The position numbers and the translations under genes are program-made. A stretch of 48,910 nt of DNA from Enterobacter cloacae (GTDB lineage: Bacteria; Pseudomonadota; Gammaproteobacteria; Enterobacterales; Enterobacteriaceae), in contig NZ_JAALCJ010000015.1 in NCBI RefSeq assembly GCF_011078175.1, positions 1 through 48,910 on the forward strand, written 5' to 3'. Positions 11,112-19,813 of this stretch are shown here, piece after piece (positions within the stretch are counted from its first letter, which is position 1; each line of letters begins with the position of its first letter). The notes below the pieces were generated by a model that worked only from the letters and a program-made list of their open reading frames with translations, was not told the origin of the DNA and made no database searches.

Positions 11112-12743
11112 GTGTTGACGTTGTTACACCTGCTCTCCGCAGTCGCACTGCTGGTATGGGGCACCCATATCGTTCGTACCGGCGTAATGCGCGTGTTTGG
11201 TGCACGTTTACGTACCGTGCTCAGCGGCAGCGTTGAGAAGAAGCCGCTCGCCTTCTGCGCGGGTATTGGCGTGACGGCGCTGGTGCAAAGCAGCAATGCC
11301 ACCACCATGCTCGTCACCTCGTTCGTGGCACAGGATCTGGTGGCGCTCGCCCCGGCGCTGGTGATTGTCCTTGGTGCCGACGTCGGTACCGCGCTGATGG
11401 CGCGTATCCTGACCTTCGATCTCTCCTGGCTGTCGCCGCTGCTGATTTTTATAGGCGTTATTTTCTTCCTTGGCCGTAAGCAAAGCCGTGCCGGGCAGCT
11501 TGGCCGCGTTGGGATTGGCCTCGGGCTTATCCTGCTGGCGCTGGAGCTGATTGTGCAGGCGGTCACGCCAATCACCCAGGCCAGCGGCGTGCAGGTCATC
11601 TTCGCCTCGCTGACCGGCGATATTATGCTGGATGCGCTGATCGGCGCGGTATTTGCCATTGTCAGCTACTCCAGCCTGGCAGCGGTCTTGCTGACGGCGA
11701 CCTTAACCGCCGCAGGGGTAATCTCTTTCCCTGTGGCGCTGTGTCTGGTGATCGGTGCCAACCTCGGCTCAGGCCTGCTGGCAATGCTCAACAACAGCGC
11801 GGCCAATGCCGCTGCCCGCCGCGTGGCGCTCGGGAGCCTGCTGTTTAAGCTGGTGGGTAGCCTGATTATTCTGCCGTTTGTGCATCCGCTGGCGAACCTG
11901 ATGGACAATCTCTCTCTGCCAAAAGCGGAGCTGGTGATCTACTTCCACGTCTTCTACAACCTGGTGCGCTGTCTGGCGATGGTGCCCTTTGCCGCGCCGA
12001 TGGCCCGTTTCTGCGAGCGGCTTATTCGTGATGAACCGGAGCTGGACGCGCGGCTCAAGCCGAAGCATCTGGACACCGCGGTGCTGGACACGCCCGCGCT
12101 GGCCATCGCGAATGCCGCGCGCGAAACCCTGCGCATGGGCGATGCGATGGAAACCATGCTGGAAGGGCTGCAAAAGGTGATGCACGGCGAGCCGCGCGAG
12201 GAGAAAGAGCTGCGCAGGCTGGCGGACGATATCAACGTGCTTTATACCGCCATCAAGCTCTATCTGGCGCGGATCCCGCAGGATGAGCTGGCGGAAGAGG
12301 AGTCGCGCCGCTGGGCGGAAATCATCGAAATGTCGCTAAACCTGGAGCAGGCTTCGGATATTGTCGAGCGTATGGGCAGTGAAATTGCGGACAAATCCCT
12401 GGCAGCACGCCGGGCGTTTTCTGTTGAAGGGCTGAAAGAGCTGGAAGCGCTGCACGAGCAGCTGGTCAGCAATCTGAAGCTGGCGATGTCCGTCTTCTTC
12501 TCCAGCGACGTGCCGGGGGCGCGCCGCCTGCGCCGCAATAAGCACCGTTTCCGCATCCTTAATCGCCGCTACTCGCACGCCCACGTTGAGCGCCTGCATC
12601 AGCAGAACGTGCAGAGTATCGAGACCAGCTCCCTGCACCTGGGGCTGCTGGGGGATATGAAACGTCTCAACTCGTTGTTCTGCGCGGTGGCGTACAGCGT
12701 GATGGAGCAACCGGATGAAGACGACGAGCGGGATGAGTATTAA
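11112..12743 (+). CDS. yjbB: Na+/phosphate cotransporter family protein YjbB
   Basis: This inner-membrane protein of the Na/Pi cotransporter family has been linked in E. coli to phosphate export. It is 543 residues, as in E. coli. The N-terminal half holds two repeats with the family QSSNATT motif (about residues 60-66) and many hydrophobic segments; the C-terminal half (from about 330) is a soluble helical PhoU-like domain. The ATG at 11103 touches AAGGAGG directly, so the GTG at 11112, nine bases further on, is the better start (VLTLLHLLSAV). A TATACT -10 candidate lies at 11064. Its stop overlaps the stop of the opposing antitoxin gene by 4 bp. Confidence 0.93.
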   Translation: MLTLLHLLSAVALLVWGTHIVRTGVMRVFGARLRTVLSGSVEKKPLAFCAGIGVTALVQSSNATTMLVTSFVAQDLVALAPALVIVLGADVGTALMARILTFDLSWLSPLLIFIGVIFFLGRKQSRAGQLGRVGIGLGLILLALELIVQAVTPITQASGVQVIFASLTGDIMLDALIGAVFAIVSYSSLAAVLLTATLTAAGVISFPVALCLVIGANLGSGLLAMLNNSAANAAARRVALGSLLFKLVGSLIILPFVHPLANLMDNLSLPKAELVIYFHVFYNLVRCLAMVPFAAPMARFCERLIRDEPELDARLKPKHLDTAVLDTPALAIANAARETLRMGDAMETMLEGLQKVMHGEPREEKELRRLADDINVLYTAIKLYLARIPQDELAEEESRRWAEIIEMSLNLEQASDIVERMGSEIADKSLAARRAFSVEGLKELEALHEQLVSNLKLAMSVFFSSDVPGARRLRRNKHRFRILNRRYSHAHVERLHQQNVQSIETSSLHLGLLGDMKRLNSLFCAVAYSVMEQPDEDDERDEY

Positions 12744-13033
12744 TCCCCAGAGGGTTTGATTGTTAACCCAAGGCCCAATGCTTTCATGACCGCCAGCGTG
12801 GTTTTGAGCGTTGGGTTCCCCTTATCACTGAACGATCGATACAGTTGTTCTCGTGACAGGCCCGTTTGCTGGGAAATGGTCGACATCCCTTTCGCTCGGG
12901 CGATGACGCCCAGCGCTTTAGCAATGTACGCTGAGTCACCCGTCTCTAATGCATCAGCCATAAACACAGCGATTTCCTCGTCATCCACCAGTGCGTTGGC
13001 TGGATCGTAGGGTGTTAATTTATGCATGCTCAT
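12740..13033 (-). CDS. Addiction module antidote protein, helix-turn-helix (HI1420-like)
   Basis: This is the antitoxin of a type II pair and probably the DNA-binding autorepressor. The 97 residues carry an N-terminal acidic segment and a Cro/C1-type helix-turn-helix around 50-70 (MSTISQQTGLSREQLYRSF), then a segment shared with this family (NPTLKTTLAVMKALGLGL). Its ATG directly follows the TGA of the toxin gene; AGGAG inside the toxin's end is the ribosome site, and the second ATG at 13027 is equally possible. The toxin-first order is typical of HigBA/HI1419-HI1420-type modules. The stop shares bases with the yjbB stop. It sits where E. coli has pepE. Confidence 0.88.
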   Translation of the reverse strand: MSMHKLTPYDPANALVDDEEIAVFMADALETGDSAYIAKALGVIARAKGMSTISQQTGLSREQLYRSFSDKGNPTLKTTLAVMKALGLGLTIKPSGD

Positions 13034-13336
13034 TCACTCCTGCCATTGGGATACATTGCTCAGCATTTTTGCCATAAGTATGTCTCTGGCCTGGCTGCTT
13101 TTGTCACCACCACATAACAGCACGATGATGCAATTGCCCTGGTCCTTAAAATAGACTCTGTAGCCCGGGCCAAAGTGGATCCTCAGTTCACTGATACCTT
13201 CCCCCACGGGTCTAATGTCGCCCGCTAAGCCATTTGCCAGCCTAAAGAGGCGGGAAGCGATAATCGTCTTTGCCCGCCTGTCCTTTAAATTTTGCTCCCA
13301 GCGTCGGAAGGATTCTGTCTGAACGATCTCCTTCAT
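13034..13336 (-). CDS. Addiction module killer protein, RelE/HigB-like (HI1419-like)
   Basis: This is a predicted toxin of the RelE/ParE superfamily, Gp49/HigB-like branch; members cleave mRNA on the ribosome, but activity here is inferred. Family signatures are ELRIHFGPGYRVYF (about residues 52-65) and LLCGGDKSSQARDI (about 74-87). I chose the ATG at 13336 (MKEIVQTESFRRW, 100 residues), a usual family start; a GTG at 13345 would add three residues. It is translationally coupled to the antitoxin, whose ATG abuts its stop. No nuclease assay evidence can be read from sequence. Confidence 0.88.
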   Translation of the reverse strand: MKEIVQTESFRRWEQNLKDRRAKTIIASRLFRLANGLAGDIRPVGEGISELRIHFGPGYRVYFKDQGNCIIVLLCGGDKSSQARDILMAKMLSNVSQWQE

Positions 13337-13533
13337 ATTACTCACTGTGATTTATAAACTACAAGCAATTGTCTCTGGAGAGTAAAGCTAAAAGGGGTTA
13401 GCTCAAGAATAAATAGCCTGACGCTAAATCCTGAAAGCGTCTCGCAAACTAAAAAACCCGTCTCAGTAACCGTCGGCTAATCTTTTTTTCCAGCCCAAAC
13501 CTAAGGTATATTTCGCCCTTCACAGGAGAAACT

Positions 13534-14406
13534 ATGCTGCCAACTCAATCAACCCGATTAAACAAATACATTAGCGAGAGCGGGATCTGCTCACGTCGCG
13601 AGGCTGACCGTTACATTGAACAGGGTAACGTGTTTCTTAACGGCAAACGCGCCACCATTGGCGATCAGGTGGTGCCTGGCGACGTGGTGAAAGTGAATGG
13701 TCAGGTCATCGAACCGCGTGATGCTGAAGACCTGGTGTTTATCGCGTTGAACAAACCGGTTGGGATTGTCAGCACCACGGAAGACGGCGAGCGGGACAAC
13801 ATCGTTGATTTCGTTAACCACAGCAGCCGTATCTTCCCGATTGGCCGTCTGGATAAAGACTCTCAGGGGCTGATTTTCCTCACCAATCACGGTGACCTGG
13901 TCAACAAAATCCTGCGTGCCGGTAACGACCACGAGAAAGAGTATATTGTTACGGTGAACAAGCCGGTTACGGACGAGTTCATCCGCGGTATGGGCGCAGG
14001 CGTGCCGATTCTGGGCACCGTGACGAAGAAGTGTAAAGTCAGAAAAGAGGCGCCGTTTGCGTTTCGTATCACGCTGGTGCAGGGCCTGAACCGCCAGATC
14101 CGCCGCATGTGCGAGTACTTCGGTTATGAAGTGACGAAACTGGAACGCACGCGCATCATGAACGTCAGCCTGTCCGGGATCCCGCTGGGGGAGTGGCGTG
14201 ACTTAACGGATGACGAGCTGATCGAGCTGTTCAAACTTATCGAAAACTCCTCGTCCGAAGCGAAGCCGAAGGCCAAAGCCAAACCGAAAACGCAGGCGAT
14301 TAAGCGTCCGGTGGTGAAGGCGCCGCAGGCGGAAGAGAAAGGGCGAGGCAAGCCGGGCAACGGGAAACGTTTTACCCAGCCGGGCCGTAAAAAGAAAGGG
14401 CGTTGA
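13534..14406 (+). CDS. rluF: 23S rRNA pseudouridine(2604) synthase
   Basis: RluF converts U2604 of 23S rRNA (and U35 of tRNA-Tyr) to pseudouridine. The protein has 290 residues, as in E. coli. An S4 RNA-binding domain occupies about 7-55 ([21 protein letters not shown]), followed by the RsuA/RluB-type catalytic domain with the active Asp107 in [10 protein letters not shown]. The C-terminal tail (from about 237) is rich in Lys, Pro and Ala, a basic tail shared with E. coli. A GGAG ribosome site precedes the ATG. Its stop codon touches that of the convergent yjbD with no gap. Confidence 0.97.
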   Translation: MLPTQSTRLNKYISESGICSRREADRYIEQGNVFLNGKRATIGDQVVPGDVVKVNGQVIEPRDAEDLVFIALNKPVGIVSTTEDGERDNIVDFVNHSSRIFPIGRLDKDSQGLIFLTNHGDLVNKILRAGNDHEKEYIVTVNKPVTDEFIRGMGAGVPILGTVTKKCKVRKEAPFAFRITLVQGLNRQIRRMCEYFGYEVTKLERTRIMNVSLSGIPLGEWRDLTDDELIELFKLIENSSSEAKPKAKAKPKTQAIKRPVVKAPQAEEKGRGKPGNGKRFTQPGRKKKGR

Positions 14407-14679
14407 TTAGCGCCTTCCACGGGTTGATGTGCTGGCGGACCAGGAGAAGGTTGCCTCTGCATCCGGTTTATAAGCCTGCTCTTTTTTCAGCTTGCGGGCT
14501 TTTTTCGCCGCGGCCTCACGTTGCGCCATCAGCTTGTCGATGTACTCTTTTTTAACCTGATTGGTTTCGGCGTTCGTCAGCGTGCGGCCATGTGCGATGC
14601 GGGCGCGGTCGAGGAGCGTTTTCAGTTCGCGCTGCTCGGCTTCGGTCATGTCTTTCTGGGTCAAACGTGGTGTAGCCAT
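14407..14679 (-). CDS. yjbD: DUF3811 family protein YjbD
   Basis: This small protein of unknown function has 90 residues, identical in length to E. coli YjbD. It is highly charged and mostly helical: a Lys/Arg/Glu-rich middle (about 40-68, QREAAAKKARKLKKEQ) and the conserved ending TRGRR. No signal peptide or membrane segment is seen, so it is probably cytoplasmic, and the basic character suggests nucleic-acid or ribosome contact (inference). The stop abuts the rluF stop. Its AGGAGG ribosome site, 8 bases before the ATG, is part of a perfect 11-bp hairpin (14682-14709). Confidence 0.92.
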   Translation of the reverse strand: MATPRLTQKDMTEAEQRELKTLLDRARIAHGRTLTNAETNQVKKEYIDKLMAQREAAAKKARKLKKEQAYKPDAEATFSWSASTSTRGRR

Positions 14680-14681
14680 TG

Positions 14682-14709
14682 CTGAAGCCTCCTGATGGGG
14701 AGGCTTCAG
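14682..14709 (-). promoter_or_regulatory. Hairpin enclosing the yjbD ribosome binding site
   Basis: The bases 14682-14692 and 14699-14709 are perfectly complementary (11 bp) around a 6-base loop. On the minus strand the AGGAGG of yjbD (14693-14688) falls mostly in the 3' arm of this stem. No T-run follows, so it does not look like an intrinsic terminator for the upstream panS-like gene. A role in blocking yjbD translation is inferred. Confidence 0.6.
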
Positions 14710-14729
14710 TGTAAAGCAAGCCGAGACAA

Positions 14730-15674
14730 TTAACCCTGTTTCACCGCATCTTTTTTCGGTTGTTCATCAATCGGCTTACCGGACCAGTAACCTGCTAACA
14801 GCGAGCCGGACAGGTTGTGCCAGACGGAGAACAGCGCCCCCGGCAGCGCTGCCAGCGGTGAGAAGTAAATTTTACCCAGCGCCGCCGCCAGGCCGGAGTT
14901 CTGCATCCCCACTTCGATCGCCAGCGTGCGGCAGGTGGATTCGTCAAAGCCAAACAGCTTCCCGCCCCAGTATCCGCCCAGCAGACCAATGGTGTTATGC
15001 AGCACAACCGCGACGATCACTACAAAGCCCACCGAAGCAATGTGCGAGGCGGAGCCGGCTACCACGGCGCTGATAATGGCCAGTATGCAGATCATCGAAA
15101 ACGCGGGCAGATACGGCTCAACCGCTTTTACCACCCGCGGGAAGAGATGGTGGATCACCAGCCCCAGCGCAATTGGGATCACCACGATTTGCAGGATGCT
15201 GAGCAGCATGCCCATCACGTCCACCTGGATATGTGCGTCCACGTACAGGCGGGTTAACAGAGGCGTGGCAATCACGCCCACCAGCGTGGAAACGGACGAG
15301 ATGGTGACGGAAAGCGCCACGTCGCCTTTCGCCAGATAGATCATGACGTTAGATGCCGTGCCGCTGGCGACGCTCCCCACGAGCACCATCCCGGCGGAAA
15401 GGTCGGGCGGCATCTTAAAGGCCATCGCCAGCAGCCACGCTGCGAGCGGCATCACCAGATAGTGCAGGAAAATCCCTGCGGCAACCGGTGCCGGGCGAGA
15501 CAGTACGCGTTTGAAATCGTCGATTTTCAGATGCACGCCCATGCCGAACATAATGAGCATCAGCAGCGTGGTGACCCACGGACCAATGCCCGTAAACGTG
15601 GTGGGCGTGTAATACGCGAGTACGGAGAGCAGCAGCGCCCATAACGGGAACAGCCGGGTGATAGCGGATAACAT
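14730..15674 (-). CDS. panS: Bile acid:sodium symporter family transporter, probably PanS
   Basis: This is an inner-membrane transporter of the BASS superfamily. The 314 residues hold about nine to ten hydrophobic segments and family motifs such as [16 protein letters not shown] (about 41-57), [17 protein letters not shown] (about 102-118) and [13 protein letters not shown] (about 255-267). Enterobacterial proteins of this type are described as ketopantoate/pantoate/pantothenate transporters (PanS); I make that assignment from family resemblance only, and the substrate is not visible. It lies between yjbD and lysC, in the same direction as both. E. coli K-12 has no gene at this position. Confidence 0.75.
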   Translation of the reverse strand: MLSAITRLFPLWALLLSVLAYYTPTTFTGIGPWVTTLLMLIMFGMGVHLKIDDFKRVLSRPAPVAAGIFLHYLVMPLAAWLLAMAFKMPPDLSAGMVLVGSVASGTASNVMIYLAKGDVALSVTISSVSTLVGVIATPLLTRLYVDAHIQVDVMGMLLSILQIVVIPIALGLVIHHLFPRVVKAVEPYLPAFSMICILAIISAVVAGSASHIASVGFVVIVAVVLHNTIGLLGGYWGGKLFGFDESTCRTLAIEVGMQNSGLAAALGKIYFSPLAALPGALFSVWHNLSGSLLAGYWSGKPIDEQPKKDAVKQG

Positions 15675-15767
15675 AGTGAATTCCTTGCAGTATTGTCGTG
15701 TTGTTTTGTTATGAAAAAGCCGGGTCTGTGCCCGGCTTATCGATATTGTTTAACGTGCTAACGAATT

Positions 15768-17117
15768 TTATTCAAACAAATTCTGATGAAGTTTTTGCAC
15801 GACCTGCTCGGCCTGATCGGCAGGGACCAGGAAGCAGAGGTTGTAGCTGGATGCGCCGTAGCAGATCATGCGGATATTGAACGGGTCGAGCACGCCGAAG
15901 ACCTCTTTGCCCACGCCGCAGGCGCGCGACAGCTTGTTGCCGATGATCGCTACCAGCGCCAGCTCTTCTTCCACCTCCACGCGGCACAGCTCGGAAAGCT
16001 CAATCAGCAGCGACTGCGTCAGCAGGGTATCACCCGTTGAGGTTGAGCCGGTGGTGTCGAGTGTCAGCGCGATGCTGACTTCTGACGTGGTGATCAGATC
16101 TACGGAGATATTATGGCGCGCCAGGATGCCAAACACTTCTGCCAGGAAGCCGCGGGAGTGCAGCATATTATGGCTGTGCAGGGTAACCAGCGTCTGCTTA
16201 CGACGCAGAGCCAGCGCGCGGAACAGCGGCGGATTTTCTGTTTTCTTGCAGACCAGCGTCCCGCCTGCTTTTGGATCTTTACTGGAGCCGACAAAGACCG
16301 GAATGTCGCTGCGCACGGCGGGCAGCAGCGTGGCCGGATGCAGCACTTTCGCGCCGAAGGTAGCCATTTCAGCCGCTTCTTCAAAGGCGATCACATCAAT
16401 ACGTTTTGCCGCAGATACCACGCGCGGATCGGTGGTGTAGATACCCGGCACGTCCGTCCAGATATCCACGCGGGTGGCATGCAGGGCTTCACCCAGTAGG
16501 GCGGCGGTATAGTCGCTGCCGCCACGGCCCAGCGTGGTAGTGCGCCCTTTGGCTTCGCTGCCGATAAAACCCTGGGTGATCACAATGCCTTCATCCAGGC
16601 GCGGGGCAAGCTGCTGGTTCGTTAGCTCTGCCAGGGCTTCAACGTCCGGCTCGGCGCGGCCAAAACGGTCGCTGGTGCGCATGACTTTACGCACGTCGAA
16701 CCACTGCGCCTGAATATTACGCTCGCGCATGATCTCAACAAACAGCAGGGTGGACATCAGTTCGCCGTGGCTGACCAGTTCGTCGGTCAGTGCGCTGGAG
16801 GTAGCCAGCGACGCCGCTTCTGCCAGGGTGGTGATATTTTCCAGCAGGCGTTCCACTTCCTCACGAATGACGTTCGGGTTTTGCAGACGTTCAAGAATAT
16901 CGAACTGAATTTTGCGCAGTGCATCCAGCTTAACGAAACGTTCGGTCGCTTCCAGCCCTTCAGACAGAGAAACCAGCAGGTTCGTCACGCCAGCAGAGGC
17001 GGAAAGCACCACCAGGCGGGTATTCGGATCGGCCAGCACCACATCGGCGCTGCGGTTCATGGCATCGTAGTCTGCCACACTGGTGCCGCCAAACTTGGCG
17101 ACCACAAAACTCGTCAT
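15768..17117 (-). CDS. lysC: Lysine-sensitive aspartokinase III
   Basis: LysC phosphorylates aspartate, opening the pathway to lysine, threonine, methionine and diaminopimelate. It has 449 residues, as in E. coli. The kinase domain starts with KFGGTS (8-13) and contains GRGGSDYTAALL (about 219-230). Two ACT domains occupy the C-terminus (from about 300), including FLAEVFGILARHNISVDLITTSE, where lysine binds. The GAGG-containing site upstream of ATG 17117 is conserved with E. coli. The E. coli leader carries a lysine riboswitch; I could not find its conserved core in the 374 bp upstream here. Confidence 0.97.
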   Translation of the reverse strand: MTSFVVAKFGGTSVADYDAMNRSADVVLADPNTRLVVLSASAGVTNLLVSLSEGLEATERFVKLDALRKIQFDILERLQNPNVIREEVERLLENITTLAEAASLATSSALTDELVSHGELMSTLLFVEIMRERNIQAQWFDVRKVMRTSDRFGRAEPDVEALAELTNQQLAPRLDEGIVITQGFIGSEAKGRTTTLGRGGSDYTAALLGEALHATRVDIWTDVPGIYTTDPRVVSAAKRIDVIAFEEAAEMATFGAKVLHPATLLPAVRSDIPVFVGSSKDPKAGGTLVCKKTENPPLFRALALRRKQTLVTLHSHNMLHSRGFLAEVFGILARHNISVDLITTSEVSIALTLDTTGSTSTGDTLLTQSLLIELSELCRVEVEEELALVAIIGNKLSRACGVGKEVFGVLDPFNIRMICYGASSYNLCFLVPADQAEQVVQKLHQNLFE

Positions 17118-17491
17118 AACAACCTCGTGTCAGGGAATGAATAGAGCGACCTTGGCACAAGAATGGAGCGAGAACAGGTGCAGGCGCAAAATACGGCCCT
17201 ATAAATAAAATGCGGGGGAGGTCCTGTCAATGCTGGGATTATGCGGATTTTTCATGGGGGGGTACCCCTCAGAAACAGGACTTATAACAGGCCCCTATTT
17301 TATGCTCCTTTTACCCCCCTTTTGACCGACAATTCGCCGCTCCGGGAGGGCACTTCAGCAGCTATACTTTTCGGGTCTTTTCACCTGCGTTTGATGCAGA
17401 CCAGGGCAATGGCATAAAAACCATCACAATTTTTATTTGCAGGCGCTACAATCGACCGCAGTCACAATTCTCAAATCAGAAGAGTATTGCT
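17118..17491 (+). promoter_or_regulatory. lysC-pgi divergent intergenic region, no gene seen
   Basis: This 374-bp spacer must hold the promoters of lysC (leftward) and pgi (rightward). The lysC-proximal 45-50 bp resemble the E. coli leader end (GTGCCAAGG, CCTGACACGAGG on the minus strand). Also visible are the palindrome GGGGTACCCC (17259-17268) and inverted arms GTCCTGT/ACAGGAC (17221-17227, 17275-17281) that would form a long hairpin around it. The lysine riboswitch elements expected in the lysC leader (an AGAGGCGC-like 5' segment and a closing 3' strand) were not found. Confidence 0.5.
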
Positions 17492-19141
17492 ATGAAAAAC
17501 ATCAACCCAACGCAGACCGCTGCATGGCAGGCACTACAGAAACATTTTGATGAAATGAAAGACGTCACCATCGCGGATCTGTTCGCGAAAGATGCCGATC
17601 GTTTCAGCAAGTTTTCCGCCACCTTCGATGACCTGATGCTGGTGGATTTTTCCAAGAACCGTATCACCGAAGAGACGCTGGCGAAGCTGCAAGATCTGGC
17701 GAAAGAGACTCAACTGGCAGATGCCATCAAATCCATGTTCTCCGGTGAGAAGATCAACCGCACCGAAGATCGTGCCGTGCTGCACGTGGCGCTGCGCAAC
17801 CGTAGCAATACTCCAATTATCGTTGACGGCAAAGATGTGATGCCAGAAGTAAACGCGGTGCTGGAAAAGATGAAAACCTTCTCGGAAGCGATCATCTCAG
17901 GTCAGTGGAAAGGCTACACCGGCAAGGCGATCACCGACGTGGTGAACATCGGTATCGGCGGCTCTGACCTCGGCCCATTCATGGTGACCGAAGCGCTGCG
18001 TCCGTACAAAAACCACCTTAATATGCACTTCGTCTCTAACGTCGATGGGACGCACATCGCTGAAGTGCTGAAAAAGGTGAACCCGGAAACCACACTGTTC
18101 CTGGTGGCGTCAAAAACCTTCACCACCCAGGAAACCATGACCAACGCCCACAGCGCGCGCGACTGGTTCCTGAAAACCGCGGGTGACGAAAAGCACGTGG
18201 CGAAACACTTCGCAGCATTGTCCACCAACGGTAAAGCGGTGGGCGAGTTCGGTATTGATACCGCGAACATGTTTGAGTTCTGGGACTGGGTGGGCGGCCG
18301 CTACTCACTGTGGTCTGCGATCGGTCTGTCCATCATCCTGTCCGTGGGCTTCGACAACTTCGTTGAACTGCTCTCCGGCGCGCATGCGATGGACAAACAC
18401 TTCTCCACCACCGCGCCTGAGAAAAACCTGCCGGTGCTGCTGGCGCTGATCGGGATCTGGTACAACAACTTCTTCGGCGCTGAAACCGAAGCGATTCTGC
18501 CGTACGACCAGTACATGCACCGCTTTGCGGCCTACTTCCAGCAGGGCAACATGGAATCCAACGGCAAGTACGTTGACCGTAACGGCAACGCGGTGGATTA
18601 CCAGACTGGCCCAATCATCTGGGGTGAGCCGGGCACCAACGGTCAGCACGCGTTCTACCAGCTGATCCACCAGGGCACCAAAATGGTACCGTGCGATTTC
18701 ATCGCCCCGGCGATTACGCACAACCCGCTGTCCGACCACCATCCGAAGCTGCTGTCTAACTTCTTCGCCCAGACCGAAGCGCTGGCGTTCGGTAAATCCC
18801 GCGAGGTGGTTGAGCAGGAGTACCGTGACCAGGGTAAAGATCCGGCCACGCTGGAGCACGTTGTGCCGTTTAAAGTGTTCGAAGGCAACCGTCCAACTAA
18901 CTCCATTCTGCTGCGTGAAATCACGCCGTTCAGCCTGGGCGCGCTGATTGCCCTTTATGAGCATAAGATCTTCACTCAGGGCGCTATCCTGAACATCTTC
19001 ACCTTTGACCAGTGGGGCGTTGAGCTGGGCAAACAGCTGGCAAACCGCATTCTGCCAGAGCTGGGCGACGATAAAGCAATCGACAGTCACGACAGCTCCA
19101 CCAATGGTTTGATTAACCGTTATAAAGCCTGGCGTGCGTAA
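17492..19141 (+). CDS. pgi: Glucose-6-phosphate isomerase
   Basis: Pgi interconverts glucose 6-phosphate and fructose 6-phosphate in glycolysis and gluconeogenesis. The 549 residues equal the E. coli protein. The sugar-phosphate motifs are visible: [12 protein letters not shown] (about 149-160), SKTFTTQET (about 209-217), the catalytic-Glu loop [10 protein letters not shown] (about 351-360), and the C-terminal lysine in [11 protein letters not shown] (about 504-514). The ATG is preceded by AGAGTATTGCT, with AGAG as the ribosome site. It is a single-gene unit, divergent from lysC and closed by a strong terminator. Confidence 0.98.
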   Translation: MKNINPTQTAAWQALQKHFDEMKDVTIADLFAKDADRFSKFSATFDDLMLVDFSKNRITEETLAKLQDLAKETQLADAIKSMFSGEKINRTEDRAVLHVALRNRSNTPIIVDGKDVMPEVNAVLEKMKTFSEAIISGQWKGYTGKAITDVVNIGIGGSDLGPFMVTEALRPYKNHLNMHFVSNVDGTHIAEVLKKVNPETTLFLVASKTFTTQETMTNAHSARDWFLKTAGDEKHVAKHFAALSTNGKAVGEFGIDTANMFEFWDWVGGRYSLWSAIGLSIILSVGFDNFVELLSGAHAMDKHFSTTAPEKNLPVLLALIGIWYNNFFGAETEAILPYDQYMHRFAAYFQQGNMESNGKYVDRNGNAVDYQTGPIIWGEPGTNGQHAFYQLIHQGTKMVPCDFIAPAITHNPLSDHHPKLLSNFFAQTEALAFGKSREVVEQEYRDQGKDPATLEHVVPFKVFEGNRPTNSILLREITPFSLGALIALYEHKIFTQGAILNIFTFDQWGVELGKQLANRILPELGDDKAIDSHDSSTNGLINRYKAWRA

Positions 19142-19158
19142 TAAATATGTCATGAACA

Positions 19159-19185
19159 ATGCCGGCAATATGCCGGCATTTTTTT
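19159..19185 (+). terminator. Intrinsic terminator of pgi
   Basis: A perfect 9-bp stem (ATGCCGGCA with its complement, 19159-19167/19171-19179) is followed by six to seven T residues. Confidence 0.93.
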
Positions 19186-19507
19186 ATCGGATAATTCCTG
19201 ATGTCTGTTAGTTAACTCAAATTCTGAATCTGAGTTTAATCCGAAAAAGACGGTTACCCCGTTAATTGTTGAGGTTTATTTTAAGAAAATACGGAGTAAT
19301 ACTTTAATGCTTTTATATTATAACTGTTTGATCTTTAATGATTATATATTTCATTGATTCTTTTTTCTTTTCATTTTTAACCATTAGTCTGAAAACCTCC
19401 TCCCTATTTACCCCTACGGTAAACCCACAGCTTTAGTTGTGTATACTCGAATCCGCCTGAATTTCTTTTCGGGCAAATCTCCATTCATTCATTGAAGGGA
19501 AATTGTT
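19186..19507 (+). promoter_or_regulatory. AT-rich leader and promoter region of yjbEFGH
   Basis: No gene is seen in this AT-rich spacer. A TATACT -10 candidate lies at 19442-19447, about 60 bases before yjbE; no good -35 hexamer lies 17 bases upstream of it, consistent with an activator-dependent promoter. In E. coli this operon is controlled by the Rcs phosphorelay, but I could not mark a convincing RcsB box. Confidence 0.4.
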
Positions 19508-19750
19508 ATGAAGAAAGTACTGTATGGCATTTTTGCCATATCTGCGCTTGCGGCGACGTCTGTCTATGCAGCCCCGGTCCAGGTCGGGGAAGCAGCAGGG
19601 TCGGCAGCGACGTCTGCGTCTGCGGGGAGTTCTACCGCAGCCAGCACCAGCGCCGTAAGTTCTGCCGTGGGTGTCGCGCTGGCGGCAACCGGTGGCGGTG
19701 ATGGCTCCAATACCGGAACCACGACCACTACGACGACCAGCACCCAGTAA
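19508..19750 (+). CDS. yjbE: Exopolysaccharide operon protein YjbE
   Basis: This is a small exported protein of unknown function, the first gene of the yjbEFGH exopolysaccharide operon. The 80 residues match E. coli in length. A signal peptide covers about 1-21 ([21 protein letters not shown], cleavage before APV). The mature part is made almost entirely of Ser, Ala, Gly and Thr and ends in a Thr-rich tail, so it is probably disordered. The AAGGGAAATTGTT ribosome site precedes the ATG. It resembles GfcA of the group 4 capsule operon in size and composition. A hairpin follows before yjbF. Confidence 0.92.
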   Translation: MKKVLYGIFAISALAATSVYAAPVQVGEAAGSAATSASAGSSTAASTSAVSSAVGVALAATGGGDGSNTGTTTTTTTSTQ

Positions 19751-19767
19751 TACCGGGTGTTTTAATC

Positions 19768-19794
19768 ATAACCACACTTCGGTGTGGTTATTTC
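19768..19794 (+). terminator. Hairpin between yjbE and yjbF, possible attenuator
   Basis: A perfect 10-bp stem (19768-19777 with 19782-19791) with a TTCG loop is followed by only TTTCG rather than a long T-run. It may weaken readthrough or stabilise the upstream yjbE mRNA, giving more YjbE than the downstream proteins. Confidence 0.55.
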
Positions 19795-19813
19795 GCCCCT
19801 TCGGAGAAGAGTC

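Noticed and set aside
13361..13372. ACAA/TTGT arms upstream of the toxin gene as an operator
   Set aside because: The arms are only four bases with no clear promoter around them, so it is not distinguishable from chance.
17197..17253. A short frame on the minus strand in the lysC leader that could be a leader peptide (18 codons)
   Set aside because: It has no ribosome site and no run of lysine codons, so it does not resemble an attenuation peptide.
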